Shown here: positions 1-9,632 of the stretch, in pieces
Layout: each line of letters starts with the position of its first letter
How positions within the stretch are numbered: the first letter of the stretch is position 1
Source of the DNA: Hasllibacter sp963833115
GTDB lineage: Bacteria > Pseudomonadota > Alphaproteobacteria > Rhodobacterales > Rhodobacteraceae
Direction: 5' to 3'
Assembly: GCA_963833115.1 (NCBI GenBank)
Contig: CAWHWS010000001.1
Span: 186,001 to 250,000, forward strand
Length of the DNA: 64,000 nucleotides
The notes under the pieces: model-generated
What the model was told of the DNA's origin: nothing
Databases searched by the model: none
The model's input: only the letters and a program-made list of their open reading frames with translations
Translations under genes and position numbers: made by a program

Positions 1-413
1 ATGAAGCCGCGCACCGATTCGAGGTCGCGCAGGCCGGAGGCGGCCGGGCCGGTCGGGCTCTCGGCCCGGCCCGCCGAGCGGCCCAGCATGGCGCGGAAGG
101 TGCGCGCGTCCAGCCGGGCCTGGAACCGCGCGCCGATGCGCGCCGCGACGCGCCCGCGCGCGTGGTCGAGCACGCCCATCGAGCCGTAGAGGAAGACCAC
201 CAGCATGGAGAGCGCCACGAGCGTCTCGACGCTGCGCGAGCCCAGGACGCGGTCGTAGACCTGGAGCATGTAGAGCGGGCCGGTCAGCATCAGCAGGTTG
301 ACGAACACGCTGAACAGCCCGACCGCCCAGTAGAGGCGGCGGCTCTCGGCCCGCACGGCGGCGAGCTCCCGGATGCCGGCGCGCTGGGCGGCGGCCGTGT
401 CCCGTCGTATCAC
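1..413 (-). CDS. Type I secretion ABC exporter, permease/ATPase (N-terminal part, runs off window)
   Basis: Only the first 137 codons are present; the gene continues beyond position 1. The translation has an Arg-rich cytoplasmic start, then a transmembrane segment and the stretch LYMLQVYDRVLGSRSVETL, which is typical of PrtD-like type I secretion ABC proteins, followed by a second hydrophobic stretch. Such proteins couple ATP hydrolysis to export of RTX-type proteins through an inner-membrane/periplasmic/outer-membrane channel. I chose the GTG at 411-413 because a G-rich Shine-Dalgarno (GGGGGGA) lies just upstream and no in-frame ATG precedes the first membrane helix. The nucleotide-binding domain and partner genes are outside the window. 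Confidence 0.8.
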   Translation of the reverse strand, partial: MIRRDTAAAQRAGIRELAAVRAESRRLYWAVGLFSVFVNLLMLTGPLYMLQVYDRVLGSRSVETLVALSMLVVFLYGSMGVLDHARGRVAARIGARFQARLDARTFRAMLGRSAGRAESPTGPAASGLRDLESVRGF

Positions 414-502
414 CGGTCCCCCCCATCCGCGCGGGGCCGTCTTGCGCCGCGCACCGTCAATAGCGGGTTAACGGCGCCATGGCGACAGGCCGGCGCGGGC
501 GG

Positions 503-2692
503 TCAGTTCCGCGGCAGGATGCTCCGCAGCACGTCCGTGAGCACGCGCTCGATGGTGCCGGCGCCGCCATCGGCCTCCCGGGCGAGCTCCCGCGCGGTGG
601 TCGGGGCGGGCGCGGCGGGCGCGGCGGGCGCCTCGGTGTAGCGCTCGGCGGCTTGGGGCGGGGTCATCGGCAGGGGGCGCAGGGGCACGCCCTGGTGGAT
701 GCGGGCCATCGTCTCGCGCCAGATGTCGGCCGGCAGGCCGCCGCCGGTGACGCCCGAGAGGGGGCGGTTGTCGTCGTAGCCCATCCAGATGCCGGCGACG
801 TAGAGGTCGGTGAAGCCGACGAACCAGGCGTCGCGCGCGGCCTGGGTGGTGCCGGTCTTGGCCGCCGCCTCGCGCCCGTCCGGCAGGGCGGCCCGCGCCC
901 CGGTGCCGCGCTCGACCACCTGGTGCATCATCCAGGTCAGCTCCTGCGCGGCGCGGGTGGAGATGACGCGCTCGCCCATGCCGCCGGTCTGCCGGATGAC
1001 GGGCTCGGGATCGCCCCCGGCGCTGAGCTCGACGAGGCCGTAGGGGGTGACGGAGCTGCCGCCGTTGAGGATGCCGGCATAGGCGCCCGTCATCTCGATC
1101 AGGGTCGATTCGGAGGCGCCCAGGGCCAGGGCGGGGCCGAGCGCGAGGTCCGACTGCAGGCCGAAATCGCCCGCGACCTTGCGCACGTTCTCGCGGCCCA
1201 CGCTCTCGGAGATCTTCACCGCGGGGATGTTGAGGGACTGCGCCAGCGCCTCGGTCAGGGTGACGCGGCCCTTGAAGTCGTTCGTGTAGTTGCGCGGGGA
1301 GTAGGCGCCCGAGCCGGGCACCTGGAGGGTGATCGGCTCGTCGACGACCGTGTCGTTCGCGCCGTAGCCGAGGTCGAGCGCGGCGGCGTAGACGAAGGGC
1401 TTGAAGGCGCTGCCGGTCTGGCGCCGGGCCTGGACGGCGCGGTTGAACCCGCCCTGGGAGCGCAGGTCGCGCCCGCCGACCATGGCGCGCACGGCGCCGT
1501 CGGCGCTCATCACCACGATCGCGGCCTCGGCCTCCGAGCCCGGGCGGACCTTGGTCGCGAACACCTCCACCAGGGCGGCTTCCGAGGCGGCCTGGATCGC
1601 CGGGTCGAGGGTGGTGCGGATGGTGATGTCCTCGGTCGTGTCCGAGGTGAAGAAGTCGGGGCCGGACGCCATCACCCAGTCGGCGAAGTAGCCGCCCTCG
1701 CGCGCGGCGGCCGCGCGGCTGAGCTCGGCGGGGCGGGCGCGGGCGATGTCGGCTTCGGCGGGGGTGAGGTAGCCCTGCTCCTCCATGAGGCGGATCACGG
1801 TGGCGGCGCGCCGGTTGGAGCGGCCGAGGTCGTTAGTCGGCGCGTAGCGCGAGGGCGCGACGAGCAGGCCCGCGATCACGGCGGCCTCGGAGGCGTCGAC
1901 CTCCGCCGCGGACTGGCCGAAATAGCGCTGGGCCGCCGCCTCCACGCCGCGGGCGCCGGCGCCCAGGAAGGCGCGGTTCATGTAGATCGTGAGGATCTCG
2001 TCCTTGGTGTAGCGCGCCTCGAGGGCGAGGGCGTAGACCGCCTCGCGGATCTTGCGGGTCATGGTCGTGCGGCGGCAATCGGCCTCGTACTCGGCCTCGC
2101 TCGCCCAGATCTCGGGATCGAAGGGCACGCCGAGGCACAGCAGCTTCGCCGTCTGCTGGGTGATCGTGCTGCCGCCATGGCCCGAGAGCGGGCCGCGCCC
2201 CTCGGAGAGGTTGATGCGGATCGCGCTGGCGATGCCGATCGGATCGATGCCGGGATGGCGGTAGAAGCGCCGGTCCTCGGTCGCGACGACGGCGTGGGGC
2301 AGGGCGGGCGCCATGTCCGCCACGCGCACGACGCCGCCGAACTGATCCCCGCGCCAGGCGAAGACGCGGCCGTCCCGGTCGAGCATCGTCACGGAGCCGC
2401 GGGTGCGGCCGTCCACGAGCTCGGTCGCGGGGGGCAGCTTGACGGCGAACCAGGCGACGGCGGCGGCCAGGATCAGCGCGGCGATCAGGCCGATCCGCCA
2501 GGTGAAGCCGAAGAGGAGCCCGGCCGCCCAGCGCAGCGCGCGGCCGGGCCAGGAGAGCGGGCCGCCGCGAGAGGCGCGCGCCCGGCGCCGGGGCGCGGCC
2601 CGGCGCGCCGGGGCCTTGGCGGCCGCGCGGCGCGGCGCGGCCAATGGCCGTCCGCGCTTGCCGTCCTTCGATCCGCGCCCCGTCCCGGCCAT
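503..2692 (-). CDS. Class A penicillin-binding protein (bifunctional transglycosylase/transpeptidase, PBP1A type)
   Basis: This 729-residue protein polymerises and cross-links peptidoglycan on the periplasmic face. A basic, Ala/Arg-rich cytoplasmic tail (1-50) precedes one membrane anchor (about 60-83). The glycosyltransferase domain has the catalytic Glu139 in EDRRFYRHPG and the GGSTITQQ motif near 173-180. The transpeptidase domain has Ser428 in TGSAFK, an SLN motif and KTGTT. The C-terminus is Pro/Ala-rich. It is shorter than Escherichia coli PBP1A and shows no obvious inserted OB domain. The start follows AAGGGGGAG. It is transcribed divergently from glnK and appears monocistronic. Confidence 0.93.
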   Translation of the reverse strand: MAGTGRGSKDGKRGRPLAAPRRAAAKAPARRAAPRRRARASRGGPLSWPGRALRWAAGLLFGFTWRIGLIAALILAAAVAWFAVKLPPATELVDGRTRGSVTMLDRDGRVFAWRGDQFGGVVRVADMAPALPHAVVATEDRRFYRHPGIDPIGIASAIRINLSEGRGPLSGHGGSTITQQTAKLLCLGVPFDPEIWASEAEYEADCRRTTMTRKIREAVYALALEARYTKDEILTIYMNRAFLGAGARGVEAAAQRYFGQSAAEVDASEAAVIAGLLVAPSRYAPTNDLGRSNRRAATVIRLMEEQGYLTPAEADIARARPAELSRAAAAREGGYFADWVMASGPDFFTSDTTEDITIRTTLDPAIQAASEAALVEVFATKVRPGSEAEAAIVVMSADGAVRAMVGGRDLRSQGGFNRAVQARRQTGSAFKPFVYAAALDLGYGANDTVVDEPITLQVPGSGAYSPRNYTNDFKGRVTLTEALAQSLNIPAVKISESVGRENVRKVAGDFGLQSDLALGPALALGASESTLIEMTGAYAGILNGGSSVTPYGLVELSAGGDPEPVIRQTGGMGERVISTRAAQELTWMMHQVVERGTGARAALPDGREAAAKTGTTQAARDAWFVGFTDLYVAGIWMGYDDNRPLSGVTGGGLPADIWRETMARIHQGVPLRPLPMTPPQAAERYTEAPAAPAAPAPTTARELAREADGGAGTIERVLTDVLRSILPRN

Positions 2693-2793
2693 GCCCGACT
2701 CCCCCTTGGCTCGGGTCCATCTAGGGGCATCGGGCGCGGATGTGCACCCGCGGGCGGCACGGGGGGGGCGGGTCCTGTTCCCGAATCCCCGCT

Positions 2794-2837
2794 GCCCATT
2801 CCTTGGGCGATGATCGTTACCTGCCCATTCCTTGGGC
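2794..2837 (+). promoter_or_regulatory. Paired NtrC-like dyads upstream of glnK-amtB
   Basis: An 18-bp direct repeat (2792-2809 and 2821-2838) carries in each copy a perfect dyad GCCCA-N5-TGGGC (2794-2808 and 2823-2837), so the centres are 29 bp apart. A related dyad GCCCA-N6-TGGGC lies at 2899-2914. The inner core CCA-N5-TGG matches the core of the known NtrC consensus GCACCA-N5-TGGTGC. Placement before glnK-amtB, a classical NtrC target, makes nitrogen control the natural reading. This is inference; no sigma-54 -24/-12 element was identified. Confidence 0.5.
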
Positions 2838-2976
2838 GCGGGCCCCGCGCGATCCGGCGGCAGGGGGGCGCCGCGGGTTGAGGGCCCCGGCGCGGGCGGC
2901 CCATCTCGGTGGGCAATGCGACGCGCGGCCGCCGCCGAGGACGAGGGCGGGGCCGGCGCCGAAGGAGGGGACCGAC

Positions 2977-3315
2977 GTGAAACTCATCATCGCGACGATC
3001 AAGCCGTTCAAGCTGGAGGAGGTCCGCGAGGCGCTGACCGCCGTCGGCGTGCGCGGCATGATGGTCACCGAGATCAAGGGCTTCGGCTCGCAGTCCGGGC
3101 ACACCGAGATCTATCGCGGCGCCGAGTACGCCGTGAACTTCGTGCCGAAGGTCAAGCTCGAGATCGTGGCGCCCGCCGCGATGGCCGAGCAGATCGTGGA
3201 CACCATCCAGAAGACCGCCCGCACCGACAAGATCGGCGACGGCAAGGTCTTCGTTCTCGACGTCGAGAGCGCCGTGCGGGTCCGCACCGGCGAGACCGGC
3301 GAAGACGCGCTCTAG
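2977..3315 (+). CDS. glnK: PII nitrogen regulatory protein GlnK
   Basis: This 112-residue PII signal protein senses ATP/ADP and 2-oxoglutarate and, in the family, plugs or releases the AmtB channel. The T-loop tyrosine that GlnD uridylylates is present as Tyr51 in YRGAEY, and the C-terminal signature TDKIGDGKVFV is intact. The GTG start at 2977 follows AAGGAGG. The gene lies 11 bp before amtB, the linkage that distinguishes GlnK from GlnB. The NtrC-like dyads at 2794-2914 suggest induction under nitrogen limitation. The family call is secure; GlnK rather than GlnB rests on context. Confidence 0.95.
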   Translation: MKLIIATIKPFKLEEVREALTAVGVRGMMVTEIKGFGSQSGHTEIYRGAEYAVNFVPKVKLEIVAPAAMAEQIVDTIQKTARTDKIGDGKVFVLDVESAVRVRTGETGEDAL

Positions 3316-3326
3316 GGGGACGACAG

Positions 3327-4691
<1,365 letters not shown>

Positions 4692-4746
4692 GCCTCCCGG
4701 AACGACGGGTCCCGGGCGGTCCTCCCCCGCCCGGGGCCTTCACTGG

Positions 4747-4780
4747 CCCTCGGTCCGCCTGCGGATCGGGGGCTTTTCTT
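4747..4780 (+). terminator. Rho-independent terminator of glnK-amtB
   Basis: A 12-bp stem with two G-T wobbles (CCCTCGGTCCGC / GCGGATCGGGGG) and a 2-nt loop is followed by CTTTTCTT. A second GC hairpin (4711-4735, 9-bp arms) lies just before it. The opposite-strand aminotransferase ends at 4801. Confidence 0.75.
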
Positions 4781-4800
4781 CGCCCCGGTCCCGGCCGTCC

Positions 4801-5994
4801 TCAGAGGATGGCGGCGATGGCGTCCGCCAGGACGGGCACGGTGCGGGCGTTGAGGCCGGCGACGTTGATGCGGCTGTCGGCGGTCATGTAGATGCCGTGA
4901 TCCTCGCGCAGTCGGACGGTCTGCGCCTCGGTGAGGCCGAGGCGCGAGAACATCCCGCGGTGATGGGCGACGGCGTCGAACCGGTCCGAGTTGGTGCGCT
5001 CGCGCAAGGCCCTGGCCAGCGCGTCGCGCAGGGAGAGGAGGTGGCCGCGCACCTCCTCGAGCTCGGCCTCCCAGTCGGCGCGCAGCGCGTCGTCGCCCAG
5101 GATCGTCTGGACCACGCGGGCGCCGTGATCGGGCGGGAAGCTGTAGTTGAGGCGGTTCAGCGCGGCCATCGTGCCCTGGGCGGCGCCGGCATGGCCGGAG
5201 AGGACGAGGAGCGCGCCGGTGCGCTCGCGGTAGAGGCCGAAGTTCTTGGAGCAGGAGGCCGCGATCATCGCCTCCGGCAGGCGGGCGGCGAGCATCCGCG
5301 TGGGCGCGGCGTCGGCCTCGAGCCCGTCGCCGAAGCCCTGATAGGCGAGGTCCACGAGGACGGCGGCGCCGGCGGCCTCGGCGGCCCCGGCGATGCGCTC
5401 CCAGAGGGCGGCGTCCGGGTTGGCGCCGGTCGGGTTGTGGCAGCAGCCGTGCAGGACGATCAGGTCCGAGGCGCGGGCGCCCGCGAGGTCGGCGAGGAGG
5501 CCGGACGCGTCGACGCCGCCGGTGGCCGCGTCGAAATAGCGGTAGGTCACGACCTCGAGGCCCATGTGGCGGGCGATCGCGGTGTGGTTGGGCCAGGTGG
5601 GCGCCGGCAGGAACACGCGCGGGGCGGTGCCCGAGGCGCGCCCGGCGGTCATCGCGAGCTCCATCCCCTTGTGCACGGCGCCGGTGCCGCCGGGCGTGGC
5701 GATGGCGGCGGTGCGCTCGGCCGAGGCGGCGGCGAGGTCCGGGCCCAGGATCATGGCGGCCATGGCGCCGGTGAAGGCGGGATCGCCGGCGAGGCCGGTG
5801 TACACCTTGGTGTCCTGCTCCTCCCAGATGCGCCTCTCGGCGGCCTTGACGGCGCGCATGACGGGGGTCCGGCCGCCTTCGTCCTTGTAGACGCCGACGC
5901 CGAGGTCGATCTTCGCCTCCCGGGCGTCGGCGCGGTAGAGGCGCGCGACTTCCAGGATCGCGTCGGGGGCGGGCTGGGTCAGGGTCTCGAACAT
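4801..5994 (-). CDS. Aromatic/aspartate-type amino acid aminotransferase (class I, PLP-dependent)
   Basis: A 397-residue fold-type I aminotransferase of the AspC/TyrB subgroup, exchanging amino groups between aspartate or aromatic amino acids and 2-oxoglutarate. Seen are the N-terminal DLGVGVYKDEGG, the HNPTG cofactor motif and the PLP lysine in CSKNFGLYRERTG. The ATG at 5994 has GGAGA upstream. It lies 20 bp downstream of sseA on the same strand and probably shares a transcript with it. Whether aspartate or aromatic substrates dominate cannot be read from sequence. Confidence 0.9.
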   Translation of the reverse strand: MFETLTQPAPDAILEVARLYRADAREAKIDLGVGVYKDEGGRTPVMRAVKAAERRIWEEQDTKVYTGLAGDPAFTGAMAAMILGPDLAAASAERTAAIATPGGTGAVHKGMELAMTAGRASGTAPRVFLPAPTWPNHTAIARHMGLEVVTYRYFDAATGGVDASGLLADLAGARASDLIVLHGCCHNPTGANPDAALWERIAGAAEAAGAAVLVDLAYQGFGDGLEADAAPTRMLAARLPEAMIAASCSKNFGLYRERTGALLVLSGHAGAAQGTMAALNRLNYSFPPDHGARVVQTILGDDALRADWEAELEEVRGHLLSLRDALARALRERTNSDRFDAVAHHRGMFSRLGLTEAQTVRLREDHGIYMTADSRINVAGLNARTVPVLADAIAAIL

Positions 5995-6014
5995 CGGGGT
6001 CTCCGGGGCGGGGG

Positions 6015-6869
6015 TCAGGCGGGGCCGGTGGCGAGGGGGCGCGCGGCGTCCGCGCCCCATTCGGACCAGGAGCCGTCGTAGAGCGCGCCGTCCGGGGCGC
6101 CGATCCGGGCGAGCGCGAGGGTGAGGACGGCGGCGGTGACGCCGCTGCCGCAGGTGGTGATCGCGGGGCGGGACGGGTCCACGCCGGCCGCCTCGAAGGC
6201 GGCGCGCAGCTCGGGCTCGGGGCGCATCGTGCCGTCCTCGTTCAGCAGGGAGCCGAAGGGGACGTTGCGCGCGCCGGGCATGTGGCCGGCGCGCAGGCCG
6301 GCGCGGGGCTCGGGGGCGGCGCCCTCGAACCGGGCCGCGGCGCGGGCGTCGACGACCTGGGGGCCGCGCTCCTCGAGGGCGCGGGCGACGCGGTCCGCGT
6401 CCGCGACCAGGGCGCCGTGGCGCCGCGCGGTCAGGTGGCGCGCATCGACGGTGGGGGGCGCGTCGTCGACGGGGCGGCCCTCGGCGCGCCATCTGGGCAG
6501 GCCGCCGTCGAGCACGGCGACGCTAGCGATGCCCATCAGGCGGAACAGCCACCAGACGCGGGCGGCGCTCATCAGGCCGTGGGCGTCGTAGACGACGACC
6601 TGGTCGCCGTCGCCGATGCCGAGGGCGCCCATCCGCTCGGCGAAGGCGTCCGGCGCGGGGGCCATGTGGGGCAGGGGGTCGGCGGCGTCCGAGAGCGCGT
6701 CGATGTCGAAGAAGCGCGCGCCGGGGATGTGGGCGGCGGCGTGCTCGGCGGCGGCGTCGCGGCCCGCGTCCGGCATGTGCCACGTGCCGTCGAGAACGCG
6801 CAGGTCCGGCGCGCCGAGGCGCTCGGCCAGCCAGCCGGCGCTCACGAGGGTGCGGGGATCGTCGCGCAT
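6015..6869 (-). CDS. sseA: 3-mercaptopyruvate sulfurtransferase (tandem rhodanese)
   Basis: A 284-residue two-domain rhodanese that moves sulfur from 3-mercaptopyruvate to a thiol acceptor or cyanide. The first domain (about 1-140) lacks a catalytic Cys, as usual. The second has the active-site loop CGSGVTA, the mercaptopyruvate-type variant. I start at the ATG at 6869 because GAGGAGG lies 8 nt upstream; the reading frame runs 18 codons further without a better signal. Its position between smpB and the aminotransferase suggests cysteine/sulfur metabolism. Confidence 0.92.
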   Translation of the reverse strand: MRDDPRTLVSAGWLAERLGAPDLRVLDGTWHMPDAGRDAAAEHAAAHIPGARFFDIDALSDAADPLPHMAPAPDAFAERMGALGIGDGDQVVVYDAHGLMSAARVWWLFRLMGIASVAVLDGGLPRWRAEGRPVDDAPPTVDARHLTARRHGALVADADRVARALEERGPQVVDARAAARFEGAAPEPRAGLRAGHMPGARNVPFGSLLNEDGTMRPEPELRAAFEAAGVDPSRPAITTCGSGVTAAVLTLALARIGAPDGALYDGSWSEWGADAARPLATGPA

Positions 6870-6927
6870 GGCCTGGGCCTCCTCGCCCGGGGGGTGTTTC
6901 GCGTGCGAAACGTCGCCGGGCAAGGAC

Positions 6928-7398
6928 TTAGTGCTCGCGCAGGAGGCGGGCCTTCTGGCGCTGCCAGTCGCGCTTGGCCTCGACCTGGCGCTTGTCGGAG
7001 CCGGTCTTGCCCTTGGCGACGCCGATCTTGAGCTTCGCGACGCCGCGGCCGTTGAAGTACATCGACAGGGGGATGAGGGTCATGCCCTGGCGCTGCGTGG
7101 CCTTCCAGAGGTCGGCGAGCTGCTTGCGGCTCACGAGGAGCTTGCGGCGGCGCTTCTCGTCGTGGCCGAAGGTCTTGGCCTGGGCGTAGGGGGCTATGTA
7201 GCTGTTCACGAGCCATAATTCGCCGTCCTCGACGGCGGCGTAGCTCTCCGCGATCTGGGTGCCGCCGGCGCGGAGCGACTTCACCTCCGAGCCTTCGAGG
7301 ACGATGCCGCACTCGATGTCGTCGTCGATGGCGTAGTCGTAGCGCGCGCGCCGGTTCTCGGCGATCTGCTTGGAGTTGGATTTCGCCGGGGCCGCCAT
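6928..7398 (-). CDS. smpB: SsrA-binding protein SmpB
   Basis: A 156-residue OB-fold partner of tmRNA in ribosome rescue. Family landmarks seen are the N-terminal NRRARYDY, GIVLEGSEVKSLR, the GVAKLKIGVAKGK strand and the basic C-terminal tail (KRQVEAKRDWQRQKAR) that enters the decoding centre. The ATG at 7398 matches the usual length of about 155-160; a 65-codon upstream extension is repeat-derived and unlikely to be translated. The Shine-Dalgarno is weak. It is divergent from ktrA across a tandem-repeat intergenic region. Confidence 0.96.
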   Translation of the reverse strand: MAAPAKSNSKQIAENRRARYDYAIDDDIECGIVLEGSEVKSLRAGGTQIAESYAAVEDGELWLVNSYIAPYAQAKTFGHDEKRRRKLLVSRKQLADLWKATQRQGMTLIPLSMYFNGRGVAKLKIGVAKGKTGSDKRQVEAKRDWQRQKARLLREH

Positions 7399-7437
7399 GG
7401 CGCGCCAGATAGGCCCCGCGGGGGCGATGCGCAACGG

Positions 7438-7490
7438 ATGCACGGGCATGCACCGGGCATGCACGGGCCATGCACGGGCCATGCGCATGG
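7438..7490. repeat. Short tandem repeat, about 11-bp unit, between smpB and ktrA
   Basis: Consecutive units ATGCACGGGC, ATGCACCGGGC, ATGCACGGGCC, ATGCACGGGCC and a decayed ATGCGCATGG occupy this interval. Spacing near one helical turn would place each copy on the same DNA face. It lies in the divergent smpB/ktrA gap, upstream of a TATGAT box at 7547-7552 that could be the ktrA -10. Function unknown. Confidence 0.75.
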
Positions 7491-7585
7491 ACCGGCCGCC
7501 ATGGGCGCCGGGGGCGCAACGAGCGCTTGGAGCGGCGGCGGCGCGCGCTATGATCGGCAGCCGTGCCCCGCGGGAGGAGACCGCC

Positions 7586-8248
7586 ATGCCCAAGACCTCC
7601 CGCAGCTACGCCGTGATCGGCATGGGCACGTTCGGGCGGGCCATCGCGCTCGACCTCGCGCGGTTCGGCAACCACGTGATCGGCATCGACCTCAGCGAGG
7701 CGGCGATCGCGGCGGTGGCGGACGACCTGCCCGAGGCGGTGATCCTCGACGCGCGCTCCGAGGACGCGCTGCGCGACGCGGGCGTGGGCGAGTGCGACGT
7801 GGCGGTGGTGGCGAACGCCAGCGACCTCGAATCGAGCGTGATGGCGGCGATCAACCTGCGCATGATCGGGGTCGGCACGGTCTGGGCCAAGGCGACGACG
7901 CGCACGCATCACCGCATCCTCTCCAAGCTCGGCGTCGACCGGATCGTGAACCCCGAGGACGAGATGGCGCATCACCTCAGCCAGGTGCTGCACAACCCCC
8001 TGGTGCGCGACTACCTCAGCCTGGGGAACGGCTACTCGGTGGTCAACTTCACCGCGCCGCGGAGCCTCCAGGGCAAGTCGCTGGACGCGCTGCGCCTGCA
8101 CGAGAAGCACGCCGTGCGCTGCATCGGGGTGATGCGCGGGACCGAGTTCGTGGGCGCCGACGCCATGCCCTGCACCATCGCGGCCGACGACCGGCTCCTG
8201 CTGCTGGGCAAGCGCGGCGAGCTGCGCGCCTTCGCCGGGAGGCTGTGA
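7586..8248 (+). CDS. ktrA: Potassium uptake regulatory subunit KtrA (TrkA-N/TrkA-C, RCK protein)
   Basis: A 220-residue cytosolic RCK protein that gates a membrane KtrB channel in response to nucleotide. The Rossmann GMGTFG motif and the acidic nucleotide-ribose ligand in GIDLSE identify the TrkA-N domain (about 5-125); a TrkA-C domain fills the last 80 residues. The ATG at 7586 follows GGGAGGAGA. The ktrB reading frame begins at its stop codon, so the two are almost certainly co-translated. Confidence 0.92.
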   Translation: MPKTSRSYAVIGMGTFGRAIALDLARFGNHVIGIDLSEAAIAAVADDLPEAVILDARSEDALRDAGVGECDVAVVANASDLESSVMAAINLRMIGVGTVWAKATTRTHHRILSKLGVDRIVNPEDEMAHHLSQVLHNPLVRDYLSLGNGYSVVNFTAPRSLQGKSLDALRLHEKHAVRCIGVMRGTEFVGADAMPCTIAADDRLLLLGKRGELRAFAGRL

Positions 8249-8327
8249 GCTGAACCCGCTGCGGGGCCTGACGGGCGGGCGCCTGACGCGCGGGCGGCGC
8301 CGCCTGGGCGGGCTGCCGCCGCCGGCG

Positions 8328-9632
8328 ATGCTGGCCGCGCTCTACGCCGCGTTCATCGCGCTGGGCGCGGTGCTGCTGCGCCTGCCGGTGGCGCATAACG
8401 GCGGGGTCGGCTGGAGCGAGGCGCTCTTCACCTCGGTCTCGGCGGTGACGGTCACGGGGCTCGTGGTGGTGGACACCGGCAGCGCCTACACCCTCTTCGG
8501 GCAGGCGGTGATCGCGGCCCTGATCCAGCTCGGCGGCCTGGGGCTGATGGTGTTCGCGGTGCTGGTCCTGTCGGTCGTCGGGATCGACATGGGGCGCCCG
8601 AGCCGCGCGATCCTCAAGGAGGAGCTCAACCAGTCGCGCTCGGGGCTCGCCTACCGGCTGGGCGGGCTGTCGGGGATCGCGCGGCTGGTGGTCGTGGTGG
8701 CGCTGGCCTGCGAGGCGATGGGGATCGCGGTGCTGGCGATCGTCTTCGTGCCGGAGTTCGGCTGGGCCGGCGGGCTCTGGCAGGCGACGTTCCACACGGT
8801 CAGCGCGTTCAACAACGCGGGCTTCGCGCTGTTCCCCGATTCGCTCTCCGGCTACGTGGACGACTGGCGCGTGAACGTGTTCGTGCCGGGCATGTTCATC
8901 CTGGGCGGGCTCGGGTTCGTGGTGATCGGGGACGTCGTCGCCTGCCGGGGGCGGTGGCGGCCGATGGCGCTGCACACCAAGTTGATGCTGGCGGGGACGG
9001 GGATCGCGATCGCGGTGTCCTGGATCGTGGTCGCCGCCCTCGAATGGGGCAATCCGGGCACGCTGGGGCCGCTCTCCCCGGCCGGCAAGATCTGGGGGTC
9101 CTGGTTCCAGGCGGTGACGCCGCGCACGGCCGGGTTCAACACGATCGACACGGGCGCGATGGAGCCGGCGACGGCGCTCTTCACGATGGTGCTGATGGTG
9201 ATCGGGGGCGGGCCGACCTCGACCGCGGGGGGAATCAAGCTGACGACGTTCATCGTCGCGATCCTGGGCGCGGTGGCCTTCTTCCGCCGGCGCGACCGCC
9301 TCAACGCGTTCGGGCGCTCGCTCGGCGCGGAGGAGGTGATGAAGGTGATGGCCCTCATCACGATCTCTACCGGGCTCATCGTCGGGGCGCTCTTCGTGCT
9401 GTCGGTCGACTGGGAGGGGGAGTTCCTGCACCTCCTCTTCGAGGTGACGAGCGCGTTCGGCACCGTCGGCCTGTCGATGGGCGGCACCGGCGAGCTCAGC
9501 CCGCTGGGCCGGGTCGTCATCATGATCGTGATGTTCCTCGGCCGGGTCGGGCCCCTGACGCTGGGCTTCTTCCTGGCGGTGCGGGCGGCGCCGCGGGTGC
9601 GCTACCCGGCGGGGCAGGTCTACCTCGGCTGA
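8328..9632 (+). CDS. ktrB: Potassium uptake membrane subunit KtrB (TrkH family)
   Basis: A membrane K+ translocator with four TM-P-TM repeats. The selectivity-filter loops are visible as TVTGL, SAFNNAGF, TPRTAGFNT and SAFGTVGLS. The coordinates use the first ATG (434 residues), but this start has no Shine-Dalgarno, and the preceding residues (GLPPPA before the first helix) look like genuine KtrB sequence. An in-frame CTG at 8250, 7 nt after GGGAGG and touching the ktrA stop, is probably the true start and would add 26 residues. The 3' end overlaps the converging LysR gene by 13 nt. Confidence 0.92.
   Translation: MLAALYAAFIALGAVLLRLPVAHNGGVGWSEALFTSVSAVTVTGLVVVDTGSAYTLFGQAVIAALIQLGGLGLMVFAVLVLSVVGIDMGRPSRAILKEELNQSRSGLAYRLGGLSGIARLVVVVALACEAMGIAVLAIVFVPEFGWAGGLWQATFHTVSAFNNAGFALFPDSLSGYVDDWRVNVFVPGMFILGGLGFVVIGDVVACRGRWRPMALHTKLMLAGTGIAIAVSWIVVAALEWGNPGTLGPLSPAGKIWGSWFQAVTPRTAGFNTIDTGAMEPATALFTMVLMVIGGGPTSTAGGIKLTTFIVAILGAVAFFRRRDRLNAFGRSLGAEEVMKVMALITISTGLIVGALFVLSVDWEGEFLHLLFEVTSAFGTVGLSMGGTGELSPLGRVVIMIVMFLGRVGPLTLGFFLAVRAAPRVRYPAGQVYLG

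Noticed and set aside
479..2881. Long plus-strand ORF (800 codons) opposite the penicillin-binding protein gene
   Set aside because: It is a shadow of the GC-rich minus-strand gene: its product is Gly/Ala/Arg/His-rich without domains, while the opposite strand has all the catalytic motifs.
6280..7218. Overlapping plus-strand ORFs opposite sseA and smpB
   Set aside because: Their products have no motifs, whereas the minus strand encodes complete rhodanese and SmpB proteins.
7399..7593. 65-codon N-terminal extension of SmpB
   Set aside because: It is translated tandem repeat and low-quality sequence; SmpB homologues start at the chosen ATG.
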